Source: JANLTP01 sp031363055
Lineage (GTDB): Bacteria > Pseudomonadota > Gammaproteobacteria > Burkholderiales > Burkholderiaceae_E
Reading direction: 5' to 3'
DNA: 9,590 nt
Assembly: GCA_031363055.1 (NCBI GenBank)
Contig: JANLTP010000227.1
Span: 1-9,590 of the forward strand
Shown: in pieces, positions 1-5,994 of the stretch
How the letters are laid out: every line of letters begins with the position of its first letter
Numbering within the stretch: position 1 is the first letter of the stretch
Program-made: the position numbers and the translations under genes
Notes under the pieces: generated by a model
What the model saw: the letters and a program-made list of their open reading frames with translations, nothing else
The model's database searches: none
What the model was told of the DNA's origin: nothing

Positions 1-148
1 CGCGCATGGCCGTAATGACACCGAGCGCCACGATGCCCTTGGCGGCGGCGATGATGAGCAGAAAAACGAACCAGGTCGGTAAAAAGTACGACAGGCCGAC
101 CGCCAGCGCCAGCACGGCAGCGCTGCGGGTTATCAAGGCCGCGTTCAT
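1..148 (-). CDS. livM: LivM-like branched-chain-type ABC transporter permease (partial, N-terminus only)
   Basis: Only the first 49 residues are visible; the rest lies beyond the left edge of the window. The start ATG at 148-146 overlaps the TGA stop of the upstream LivH-like gene (147-145) as ATGA, which implies translational coupling. The visible part is a short polar N-terminus (MNAALITRS) followed by two hydrophobic stretches, roughly residues 10-22 and 25-46, separated by a Pro-Thr-Trp turn. This is the usual opening of LivM permeases, which pair with LivH to form the membrane channel of branched-chain-amino-acid-type ABC importers. The identification rests on gene order (binding protein, LivH, then this gene) as much as on the short sequence. 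The ATPase genes (LivG/LivF type) would be expected further left, outside the window. Confidence 0.82.
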   Translation of the reverse strand, partial: MNAALITRSAAVLALAVGLSYFLPTWFVFLLIIAAAKGIVALGVITAMR

Positions 149-1041
149 ATTTTTCGCAGCGCCTCGCGTTTGAATAATCCTTCCGGCCTGAAGAACAGCA
201 CCGCCGCCATGACGACATAAACAATGAACAGCTCGGCAACCGGGAACAAATGCACGGCCGTCGCGCGTGAGAACCCGACCAGCAAGGCGCCGAGTGCTGC
301 GCCCTCGACCGAGCCCAGCCCGCCAATAATGACCACCGCAAACGACAGCAAGATGACGTTGACGCCAATGCCTGCTTGCACCGAAATCGCCGGTGCCGTC
401 AGCGCGCCACCCAGGGCCGCCAAAAACACCGCGACACTGAACGAGACGATGAAGACGCGCACGACATTGACACCCATGGCGCTGCTGATCTCGCGATCGT
501 TGATGACCGCGAGCACGACACGGCCGAATTGGCTGCGATTCATCCAGAACCACAGCGCGAAGCCGACCAGCAAGGCGATCAGCACAATGGCGAAGTCATA
601 GCCGACATAGGGTAGGGCGCCGATCTTGACATTGCCGAACACGCTGTAGGCCTGGCTCGCATACAAAGGGTTGACGCCCCAGATCCATTTGATGACATCT
701 TCCAGCATCAGGAACAAGGCATAGGTTGCGAGCATCATGACGACTTCATCGCGACCGTAGAACAGCTTCAATATGCCGCGCTCGAGCGCCGGGCCGACCA
801 GCAGGGCGACCAGCACCGCCGTGCCGATCAACATCACCATGGCCTGGATGGCGCCCGGGTCGTTGCCCATGAACTTGCTGACCACGGTAGCGGCTGCGAA
901 CGCGCCAATGGCATACAGATTGCCATGCGCCATGTTCAGCACGTTGAGCACGCCGAAGACGAGCGTCAGCCCGGCTGCCACCAGGAACAGCCAGGACGCG
1001 TAGATTACGCCATCAACGAGGATGGCGATCAGCGTAGCCAA
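145..1041 (-). CDS. livH: LivH-like branched-chain-type ABC transporter permease
   Basis: This 298-residue inner-membrane permease has the size and layout of the LivH family. Residues 24-48 carry the family signature of a GLTLVFGVLNVLNMAHG helix followed by a small-residue helix. Residues 173-193 (GR..LAVINDREISSAMGV) correspond to the cytoplasmic EAA-like loop that contacts the ATPases. Residues 237-256 (VIIGGLGSVEGAALGAL) and the terminal RPEGLF at 285-290 are also typical. It would form the translocation channel with LivM. The start is a TTG at 1041-1039: no ATG, GTG or other TTG lies in frame between the preceding gene and this codon, and the resulting N-terminus matches normal LivH length. 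No good Shine-Dalgarno sequence precedes it. The binding-protein gene ends 46 bp upstream on the same strand, so the two are probably co-transcribed. The transported compound cannot be told from the permease. Confidence 0.93.
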   Translation of the reverse strand: MATLIAILVDGVIYASWLFLVAAGLTLVFGVLNVLNMAHGNLYAIGAFAAATVVSKFMGNDPGAIQAMVMLIGTAVLVALLVGPALERGILKLFYGRDEVVMMLATYALFLMLEDVIKWIWGVNPLYASQAYSVFGNVKIGALPYVGYDFAIVLIALLVGFALWFWMNRSQFGRVVLAVINDREISSAMGVNVVRVFIVSFSVAVFLAALGGALTAPAISVQAGIGVNVILLSFAVVIIGGLGSVEGAALGALLVGFSRATAVHLFPVAELFIVYVVMAAVLFFRPEGLFKREALRKI

Positions 1042-1087
1042 GGAGCGCGAGTCTGAAGCGTAGTGTCTGAACGAACCGTAGCGGCGC

Positions 1088-2446
1088 TTATTTGCAGGCC
1101 GCGCCGCGCAGTCCCGCCTTGATCCAGGCTTCGGCCAGCAGTCCTTCCGGTGGGTTCACGCACTCGGCCGAAAAGCGTTCGATGTCGGTCAGCATGACCA
1201 TCTTTTTGCCGGCATCCCATTTTGATTTGCCAAATGCGATGTCTTGAATAGCTTGATGACCCCCGCCGAGGGCCATCTTGACCTTGCCGCCCGGGGTGTC
1301 CCACTCCAGCCCCTTCATCGCCTTGATGATTTCATCGTTGCTGGGCTTCTTGCCGCCGTTAGTGGCCATGGCTTTCTCGACCGCTGCCTTTAGACCCAGC
1401 AAGCCCTGCACCATGCGGTATTGCGGCTGAACCGGGTAGCTGTTCGGGTACGACTTCGACCAAGCCGACCAGAGCCAATCGTTCAATGCTGATTTCGGTG
1501 CCATTTGACCGTAGGCACCGCGGGCACCGACGATGGCGCCATCCGGCATTTTTTCGCCGAGCGGCTGTATGACGTGATCCGCTGCCGGGAACGCCACGAT
1601 GCGATCCTTGAACAGACCGCGCGGGCCGCCTTGCAGAATCAGCGATTGCAAGTCTCCGCCCCACAGGCTCGAGTACAAAAGGCCCGGCGATTGACCGAGC
1701 ATGGTCGAAATTTCGCTGCCATATTGACCGGCGCCAAACTTCGGCCAGAGTTCACCCTTGACAGTGGCTTTCGGTGCCAGCGCCTCGATACTGGCCTTGA
1801 AGTCCTTCCAGGAGTCCTGACCCCAGGCGTAGTCCTGATTGATACCGACCACGTCTTTGGGTTCAATCCCTTTCTTGACCATGTAGCGCATCAGGCCAAT
1901 ATTGTCCATGGCGGCATGGGCGGCGGTGCGGAACACGTAGTTGTATTTCTTTTCTTCGAAGATACGCGGCGTTCCGCAGTCGTAAAGGATCAACATACGC
2001 TTGAGTTCTTCGGCAACCGGCGCGACCGCCAGGCAGTCGCCGGAGCCGACGTAACCAATAACGACATCAACCTTCTCGCGATCGTAGAGGTTGCGCAACT
2101 CCTGAACCTGTTTGGTGGCGCCGCCGTTCTCGTCGACGATGACCGGTACGATCTGCAAGCCGCCGAAGCCTTTTTTGTTGTGCGGCGCGGGTACGGTGCC
2201 GGCATTCAGGGCTTCGATCAAAACCTTGCCACCGTTGGCAGCGGGAACGCCGAACGATTCAGCAGCCGGGCCGGACAGAAAGGTGACGATGCCGATCTTG
2301 AAGGTTTCTTGCGCCTGCGCGTTGGTTGCAGCCAAAGTGGCAACCAGGCCAACGGTGAGGCTCAGACCTGCCGCAGCCAAGGCTCGCGACAGGGGCGTAC
2401 GCTGGCTGGCACGTTCGCTAAAGCGTTGAATGATCGAAAGGTTCAT
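1088..2446 (-). CDS. Periplasmic substrate-binding protein of a branched-chain-type ABC importer
   Basis: This 452-residue protein belongs to the LivK/Peripla_BP_6 type of type I periplasmic binding proteins. The N-terminus has a basic stretch, a hydrophobic core at about residues 23-40 and a likely signal peptidase I site after A45 (ATNAQA, then QETF). The mature protein opens with IGIVTFLSGPAA and a GGKVLIEALNAG helix, both typical of the family, and DYAWGQDSWKDF at 205-216 matches the inter-lobe region. Four cysteines (138, 157, 429, 451) could form disulfides after export. I chose the ATG at 2446 because a GGGAG stands 9 nt upstream; an in-frame ATG at 2470 would add eight residues but has only a weak ribosome site. 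At 452 residues it is somewhat longer than typical LivK proteins. The ligand is unknown. Other members of this family bind amino acids, amides, urea or aromatic acids. The divergent cyclase-family gene suggests a ligand linked to that enzyme. Confidence 0.92.
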   Translation of the reverse strand: MNLSIIQRFSERASQRTPLSRALAAAGLSLTVGLVATLAATNAQAQETFKIGIVTFLSGPAAESFGVPAANGGKVLIEALNAGTVPAPHNKKGFGGLQIVPVIVDENGGATKQVQELRNLYDREKVDVVIGYVGSGDCLAVAPVAEELKRMLILYDCGTPRIFEEKKYNYVFRTAAHAAMDNIGLMRYMVKKGIEPKDVVGINQDYAWGQDSWKDFKASIEALAPKATVKGELWPKFGAGQYGSEISTMLGQSPGLLYSSLWGGDLQSLILQGGPRGLFKDRIVAFPAADHVIQPLGEKMPDGAIVGARGAYGQMAPKSALNDWLWSAWSKSYPNSYPVQPQYRMVQGLLGLKAAVEKAMATNGGKKPSNDEIIKAMKGLEWDTPGGKVKMALGGGHQAIQDIAFGKSKWDAGKKMVMLTDIERFSAECVNPPEGLLAEAWIKAGLRGAACK

Positions 2447-2455
2447 TTTTGAAGT

Positions 2456-2460
2456 CTCCC
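2456..2460 (-). promoter_or_regulatory. Ribosome binding site deciding the start of the binding-protein gene
   Basis: On the minus strand GGGAG lies 9 nt before the ATG at 2446. The alternative in-frame ATG at 2470 lacks a comparable site, so the shorter protein is preferred. Confidence 0.7.
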
Positions 2461-2497
2461 AGGTTGTCATATAAGTTGTTTCTTACTATTTTCTGTA

Positions 2498-2503
2498 ATT
2501 CTA
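2498..2503 (-). promoter_or_regulatory. Possible -10 element for the ABC importer operon
   Basis: The minus strand reads TAGAAT here, a five-of-six match to the sigma-70 -10 hexamer, about 50 nt before the binding-protein start codon. I see no convincing -35 at the right distance, so this is a weak call. An activated promoter would be one explanation. Confidence 0.3.
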
Positions 2504-2523
2504 AACGTTTCCGCCGTTCTGGC

Positions 2524-2552
2524 TTGACCTGCCTGAAAGTTCAGGTTCAAAT
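2524..2552 (+). promoter_or_regulatory. Possible sigma-70 promoter for the cyclase-family gene
   Basis: TTGACC at 2524-2529 and TCAAAT at 2547-2552 are separated by 17 nt, the optimal spacing, and match the -35 and -10 consensus at five and four positions. A perfect 6-bp-arm palindrome fills most of the spacer, which suits repression of this promoter. Transcription from here would give a leader of roughly 95-100 nt before the ATG at 2656. Confidence 0.4.
2532..2545. promoter_or_regulatory. Operator-like palindrome in the divergent promoter region
   Basis: CCTGAA-AG-TTCAGG is a perfect inverted repeat with 6-bp arms and a 2-bp centre. It sits between the importer operon and the cyclase-family gene, inside the spacer of a possible plus-strand promoter. 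A dimeric regulator binding here could control both directions. The regulator is not identified. Confidence 0.4.
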
Positions 2553-2609
2553 TTACGATCGTCAAGGGCGGTTTCCCTGGAGACTCTTCCGGCGACAAGC
2601 AAGCGAGTA

Positions 2610-2630
2610 AACCAATAAACCAACCAATAA
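2610..2630. repeat. Short direct repeat in the leader of the cyclase-family gene
   Basis: AACCAATAA occurs at 2610-2618 and again at 2622-2630, with a 12-bp period. It lies in an A-rich leader just before the ribosome site. It may be a regulator half-site pair or simply leader composition. Confidence 0.35.
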
Positions 2631-2655
2631 TTACAGATACACCAAAGGGATAAGC

Positions 2656-3606
2656 ATGAGCTATTTTGTTCGAATCGCGGCCAGCGTTGCCGTGGCCGCT
2701 TCGACGCTGCTTGCAGCGTCGGCAATGGCCCAAACCGTTGCACCGTCACGTTTTGGTCCGACCGATGAAATCGGCAATGCCAACTTGTTGACGCCGGCAC
2801 TGGCCGCCGCCGCCGCCAAACTGGTCACGACGGGCAAGGTCTACGAGCTGGGTATTCACGTGACGCCGGACACGCCAGCGTATCCGCCGCGCGGCTGCAA
2901 ACTTTATATCGTTCAGCCAGGTCAGCAAGGCGGTTCGGGCGCACTCGGCCCGACCAAGACCACTTACAACGACGATATTCTCAATTGCTGGGTCGGTATT
3001 GGCAGTCAAATCGACGGTCTCGGCCACATTGGCGTCGATAACGTTTACTTCAATGGCAACCTCGCCAAAGACTTTGCGCAGACCACCGGTCTGACCAAAC
3101 TCGGCATCGAGAAAGTACCGGCAATGGTGACCCGCGGTGTGTTACTCGATATGGCAGCGCACTATGGTGTCGACATGGTCAAAGAAGGTACCGCCTTCAA
3201 CCAGGCCGAGATCGATGCCGTTGCCAAGAAGCAGGGCGTTGAAATTCGGCAGGGCGACGTGGTTATCTTCCATACAGGTTGGCTGAGCATTATCGGCACG
3301 GACCCGAAACGCTTCTCTTCGGGCGAACCGGGTTTGGGCAAGAATGGCGCGCAGTATCTGGCGACCAAGCGGGTGGTTGCCGTCGGAGCTGATACTTGGG
3401 GTCTTGATGCCATTCCGTTCGAGCCGGGTGTTGGTGTATTCGAAGTTCACCAGATACTGCTGCCGCTCAATGGCATCTACATTCTGGAGAACATGAACAC
3501 TGCCGCATTGGCCAAGGACAAGGTGTACGAGTTCATGTTTGTGTTGGGGCACAACAAGTACAAGGGTGCCGTGCAATCAATGATCAACCCGGTGGCGATC
3601 AAGTAA
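2656..3606 (+). CDS. Exported cyclase-family hydrolase (PF04199-like)
   Basis: This 316-residue protein belongs to the cyclase family that includes kynurenine formamidase (KynB), metal-dependent amide and lactone hydrolases. A Sec signal peptide spans residues 1-25 (hydrophobic core 7-22, AMA cleavage site before QTVAP), so the enzyme should be periplasmic. Family landmarks follow in order: DEIGNANLLTP at 37-47, SQIDGLGH at 117-124, GDVVIFHTGW at 200-209, GADTWGLD at 244-251, and EVHQILLPLNGIY with ILENMN at 263-281. D120 and H124 correspond to metal ligands in the family. The HxGTH part of the KynB motif is replaced by IGSQ, so the metal site differs from true kynurenine formamidases. The ATG at 2656 has AAGGGA 5 nt upstream. 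The gene diverges from an ABC importer operon and ends in its own terminator. The substrate is unknown; hydrolysis of a cyclic or N-acylated compound for import is inference. Confidence 0.9.
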   Translation: MSYFVRIAASVAVAASTLLAASAMAQTVAPSRFGPTDEIGNANLLTPALAAAAAKLVTTGKVYELGIHVTPDTPAYPPRGCKLYIVQPGQQGGSGALGPTKTTYNDDILNCWVGIGSQIDGLGHIGVDNVYFNGNLAKDFAQTTGLTKLGIEKVPAMVTRGVLLDMAAHYGVDMVKEGTAFNQAEIDAVAKKQGVEIRQGDVVIFHTGWLSIIGTDPKRFSSGEPGLGKNGAQYLATKRVVAVGADTWGLDAIPFEPGVGVFEVHQILLPLNGIYILENMNTAALAKDKVYEFMFVLGHNKYKGAVQSMINPVAIK

Positions 3607-3653
3607 TAGAAAGAAAGCCCGGGGCCAATAGAAAGTCCCGGTCAAATAGAAAG
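3605..3653. repeat. Three copies of AATAGAAAG after the cyclase-family gene
   Basis: AATAGAAAG occurs at 3605-3613, 3627-3635 and 3645-3653, starting within the stop codon. Each copy leads into a GC-rich stretch, and the third runs into the terminator stem. The pattern looks like degenerate duplication of a roughly 20-bp unit at the 3' end of the transcript. Confidence 0.6.
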
Positions 3654-3678
3654 GGCGCGGTAGATACCGCGCCCTTTT
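3651..3678 (+). terminator. Intrinsic terminator of the cyclase-family gene
   Basis: AAGGGCGCGGT at 3651-3661 pairs perfectly with ACCGCGCCCTT at 3666-3676 around the tetraloop AGAT, followed by a T run (3675-3678). The stem is 11 bp and very GC-rich. It starts 44 bp after the stop codon and separates this gene from the HupE-like gene downstream. Confidence 0.9.
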
Positions 3679-4098
3679 GTGTTGCCGCGTAGCTGCGGCA
3701 AGAGATACGTCCGCGAGTGGCGGCCGTGTACCGTCCTTCAACGCGAGCAACAATCAGTCGTGAGGCCTGAAATCAGGTTAAGTTAAGACCCGTGTTCGTG
3801 ACTGCTGACCCGTGAAAAAGGTTGGATTCGTTAACCGCTAATCTATGCCTGTTGAGGCGGCGAGTCAATCGGTTTTAGCAGCCGAATTGTCGAAGGTACA
3901 CTCCAGGAAACGTCTTCGGTCGCATGAAACGAGGTTAACATGCGCGGTGGCAGGGTAGAACGACAAGAAACGGCACAGCCGAGCACCAAGAAAAATTAGC
4001 TTGGCGCAATATGCGCAGCTCACGGTTGCCGGGAAAACGACCCATGTGATGTTGCCGTCCTACGTCCTGGAGACCTGGGAAAAAGTGATTGGCCTGCG
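3679..4098. other. Gene-free interval before the HupE-like gene
   Basis: About 420 bp with no credible coding region. It holds a 7-bp-stem hairpin at 3682-3701 (TTGCCGC/GCGGCAA), a CCTGA-AA-TCAGG palindrome at 3766-3777, a GCGCA-ATA-TGCGC palindrome at 4004-4016 and a B12-box-like GGAGACCTG at 4069-4077. I could not identify a convincing promoter. The length suggests a long leader or complex regulation of the downstream metal-uptake genes. Confidence 0.5.
3766..3777. promoter_or_regulatory. Palindrome resembling the one upstream of the cyclase-family gene
   Basis: CCTGA-AA-TCAGG has 5-bp arms. With its flanks it reads GCCTGAAATCAGGTTAAG, the same as the palindrome region at 2531-2550 except for a missing GT in the centre and differences at the 3' end. 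It might be a second binding site for the same regulator. Confidence 0.25.
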
Positions 4099-5148
4099 AT
4101 GAATGCGATTCGGCTCGCTCTGGCCGGCTGCGCGATGCTGCTATTTGCGTCGGTGCAAGCGCACACCAAGAGTACCGGTCTCGCTACGGTAGATGCGCGC
4201 AGTGCGGCGATTGCGTTCCGGTTAAGCATTACACCGGGCGAGCTCGGCGACGCGGCCGCTGAAATCCCGCGCGCAGCCGCTGGCGATAGCGGCAGTGCGA
4301 CGCGGGTCGCTGCCTGGCTAAGTGCGCTGGTGCAGCTCGCTGTCGATGACAAACCCTGCAAGGTACAACGCACCGGGCTGCAGAGCTCGCAACTCGGTGA
4401 TGAACGTGTGGTGCTGATGCTCGACTTCAACTGCAACACTGCCCCTGGCCGCCTGCGATTCACCGATCGGCTGTCGACGCAATTCGGCGAGCATTATCGA
4501 ACCATTGCCAGCTTCACCCGGGCCGATGGTGTTCGCGAGGAACGTGTGTTCGATCATGAGCACACCGAGGCCGTCATCGATATGGGACGAGCCGCACCCT
4601 CGTCGATGTTGGCGTTTTTGACGCTCGGCATCGAGCACATGCTCAGCGGTCTCGACCATCTGCTCTTTCTGGCCGCCCTGCTGGTCACCAGTCGTGGCAC
4701 CAAAAGCCTGCTGCTCACCGTGACGGCCTTCACTCTGGCGCATAGCCTGAGCCTCGCGATCTCTGTGCTCGGCTTTGCTTCAGTTGCGCCGACCCTGGTC
4801 GAACCGCTGATCGCCGCTTCGATTCTCTGGATTGCGATTGAGAATATCTGGTTCAAACCCTCGAACTTGCGTCGATATGTCTTGGCCTTTGCGTTTGGAC
4901 TGATTCATGGGCTGGCGTTTGCCGATGGTCTGCGCGAGCTCAAGCTGGCCGGCTGGTCGCTTGTGCGTGCGTTATTCGGATTTAACCTCGGTGTCGAACT
5001 GGCGCAGGCGCTGGTGGTTGTGTTGCTGGCCCCGGTCATTGCCTGGTTGGCGCGCCAACCCGGTGCGCAGACCTGGATACGCGCAAGTTCAGTGCTGATC
5101 GGCGCGGCGGGCTTATTTTGGCTGGTAGAGCGCACGCTGCTGGTTTAA
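4099..5148 (+). CDS. HupE/UreJ-type membrane protein, probable metal transporter
   Basis: This 349-residue protein has a signal peptide (residues 1-21, ASVQA then HT), a periplasmic domain to about residue 168 and a C-terminal membrane domain with about six to seven hydrophobic segments. The membrane part carries HupE/UreJ_2-type motifs: GIEHMLSGLDHLLFL at 177-191, FTLAHSLSLA at 211-220, IAIEN at 245-249, FGLIHGLAFAD at 266-276 and FNLGVELAQ at 295-303. H180, D186, H187, H215, E248, H270, D276 and E300 lie in or next to membrane segments and are candidate metal ligands. Members of the HupE/UreJ superfamily are known or proposed nickel or cobalt permeases. The N-terminal periplasmic domain with cysteines 87 and 112 is a feature of this longer subgroup. 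The ATG at 4099 has no strong ribosome site. The following His-rich and TonB-receptor genes on the same strand support a role in metal uptake. Metal identity is not determined. Confidence 0.85.
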   Translation: MNAIRLALAGCAMLLFASVQAHTKSTGLATVDARSAAIAFRLSITPGELGDAAAEIPRAAAGDSGSATRVAAWLSALVQLAVDDKPCKVQRTGLQSSQLGDERVVLMLDFNCNTAPGRLRFTDRLSTQFGEHYRTIASFTRADGVREERVFDHEHTEAVIDMGRAAPSSMLAFLTLGIEHMLSGLDHLLFLAALLVTSRGTKSLLLTVTAFTLAHSLSLAISVLGFASVAPTLVEPLIAASILWIAIENIWFKPSNLRRYVLAFAFGLIHGLAFADGLRELKLAGWSLVRALFGFNLGVELAQALVVVLLAPVIAWLARQPGAQTWIRASSVLIGAAGLFWLVERTLLV

Positions 5149-5190
5149 TCGACTGCCTGTGCTTACCTTCTGCAAATCGACCGCCTATGC
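5147..5190. repeat. Imperfect 16-bp direct repeat at the end of the HupE-like gene
   Basis: AATCGACTGCCTGTGC at 5147-5162 and AATCGACCGCCTATGC at 5175-5190 match at 14 of 16 positions, both differences being transitions, with a 28-bp period. The first copy overlaps the stop codon. The second contains a short CCGC-CTAT-GCGG hairpin followed by GTTT, at best a weak terminator. Confidence 0.5.
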
Positions 5191-5209
5191 GGGTTTGGAA
5201 GCGCCGTTG

Positions 5210-5230
5210 CCACTATTTCGGAAATAGCGG
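5210..5230. promoter_or_regulatory. Operator-like palindrome upstream of the His-rich protein gene
   Basis: CTATTTC-G-GAAATAG (5213-5227) is a perfect inverted repeat with 7-bp arms. Allowing one mismatch, it extends to 10-bp arms (5210-5230). It lies 130 bp before the GTG of the His-rich gene, in a 211-bp gap after the HupE-like gene. A metal-responsive regulator site is plausible, but I do not recognise a known consensus. It could also act as a hairpin in the transcript. Confidence 0.45.
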
Positions 5231-5359
5231 AAAACCAAACTGCCTCGCGGGCCGTACAAGCTAGAGCAGGATATGCTGATTGGCTATTGCAGAGTACTTG
5301 CTGACGATTATTGCTAGCTCACGATCGATTACTGAAGACTAACTGGCGCGACCACCACT

Positions 5360-5866
5360 GTGCAAACATTGCTGAAAACTGGACCGCTATGGCAGCCGCG
5401 CTCGGGCGCGTTGGGCCATGCCTTGGTTTGGTTTTTGTTCTGGATACTGCCGCTACAGGCGCTTGGAGTGGCGACCGCTGAGCTGCGGGGCCCGGCGCAC
5501 TACCACGATCGGCCAATCGGACTGCTATCGGGTGCCAGCGTTCTGTCCAGCGACAGTTTTGTGCCTGAGGCCGGTGTTCTGCTCGGTCAGTCTCATGTTC
5601 ATTCCGATGTCGAGCGACATCATCACGACCCGGCCGATGAACCGATACGGGTCGACGACGCCAGCGATCATCAGCATGATGCGCTGGCGATCGAAGATGG
5701 CGCCTCAGTGTCCGGTTCGTTATTGAGTTTCGCGGCGCTGCTGTTCGTGGCGCCCCATCATTTCCCGTTCAACTTGGACTATTCGCGGCCTTACTGGGCG
5801 CCCAAGTCGCCGGCCGATCCGGTCACAGGCCGCCTCGAGCGCCCACCTAGCGGCTTGGCAGGTTAG
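5360..5866 (+). CDS. Small histidine-rich envelope protein, CzcI-like, putative metal binding
   Basis: This 168-residue protein has one N-terminal hydrophobic segment at about residues 21-40 (ALVWFLFWILPLQALGVATA), which is either an uncleaved anchor or a signal peptide. Next comes a polar, acidic region with clustered histidines (H47, H49, H79, H81, H87-89, H104, H106). A second hydrophobic patch follows at 118-131, with H133 and H134 behind it. There are 12 histidines and no cysteine. The ILPLQ motif in the first segment, the His clusters and the RLERPP near the C-terminus resemble small CzcI-like proteins found beside metal transport genes; this match is from memory and moderate. The start is GTG at 5360, since no ATG is in frame before the hydrophobic segment; the ribosome site is poor, so a downstream TTG is possible. 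Its place between a HupE-like permease and a TonB receptor suggests metal binding or sensing in the envelope. Confidence 0.72.
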   Translation: MQTLLKTGPLWQPRSGALGHALVWFLFWILPLQALGVATAELRGPAHYHDRPIGLLSGASVLSSDSFVPEAGVLLGQSHVHSDVERHHHDPADEPIRVDDASDHQHDALAIEDGASVSGSLLSFAALLFVAPHHFPFNLDYSRPYWAPKSPADPVTGRLERPPSGLAG

Positions 5867-5955
5867 TGCCGACGGCTGTGTCACAGCGCACCCTTCGGTA
5901 GCGCCAACAGCCCTATTTTTCCTACGAATCCAAGTTGGCCGAGTGAGTCGATTTG

Positions 5956-5967
5956 CGCGCATGCGCG
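5956..5967. promoter_or_regulatory. 12-bp palindrome in the leader of the TonB receptor gene
   Basis: CGCGCATGCGCG is self-complementary and ends 27 nt before the ATG at 5995. It is made of GC steps, so chance is not negligible in this DNA. It might be an operator or just alternating GC sequence. Confidence 0.25.
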
Positions 5968-5984
5968 AACGCTTGCCGGTTGCC

Positions 5985-5988
5985 GGAG
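5985..5988 (+). promoter_or_regulatory. Ribosome binding site deciding the start of the TonB receptor gene
   Basis: GGAG stands 6 nt before the ATG at 5995. It favours this start over an in-frame TTG at 5953, which would put 14 extra residues in front of a good signal peptide. Confidence 0.7.
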
Positions 5989-5994
5989 CTTTTC

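Noticed and set aside
1505..2452. Long plus-strand open frame of 315 codons opposite the binding-protein gene
   Set aside because: It lies fully antisense to a clear periplasmic binding protein with a signal peptide and family motifs. Its translation shows no recognisable family and reflects the codon bias of the real gene.
3142..3576. Minus-strand open frame of 144 codons inside the cyclase-family gene
   Set aside because: It is a shadow of the well-supported plus-strand gene, with no family features of its own.
3682..3701. Second terminator hairpin after the cyclase-family gene
   Set aside because: The 7-bp stem TTGCCGC/GCGGCAA is real but is not followed by a T run, so it is only noted within the intergenic entry.
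3900..4080. Complete cobalamin riboswitch
   Set aside because: Only the 3' box-like motif is visible. The conserved core blocks could not be found by eye, so I do not call a riboswitch.
4020..4463. Minus-strand open frame of 147 codons at the start of the HupE-like gene
   Set aside because: Low-complexity Ser/Ala/Arg-rich translation, typical of the reverse strand of GC-rich coding DNA. It overlaps the signal peptide and periplasmic domain of the HupE-like protein.
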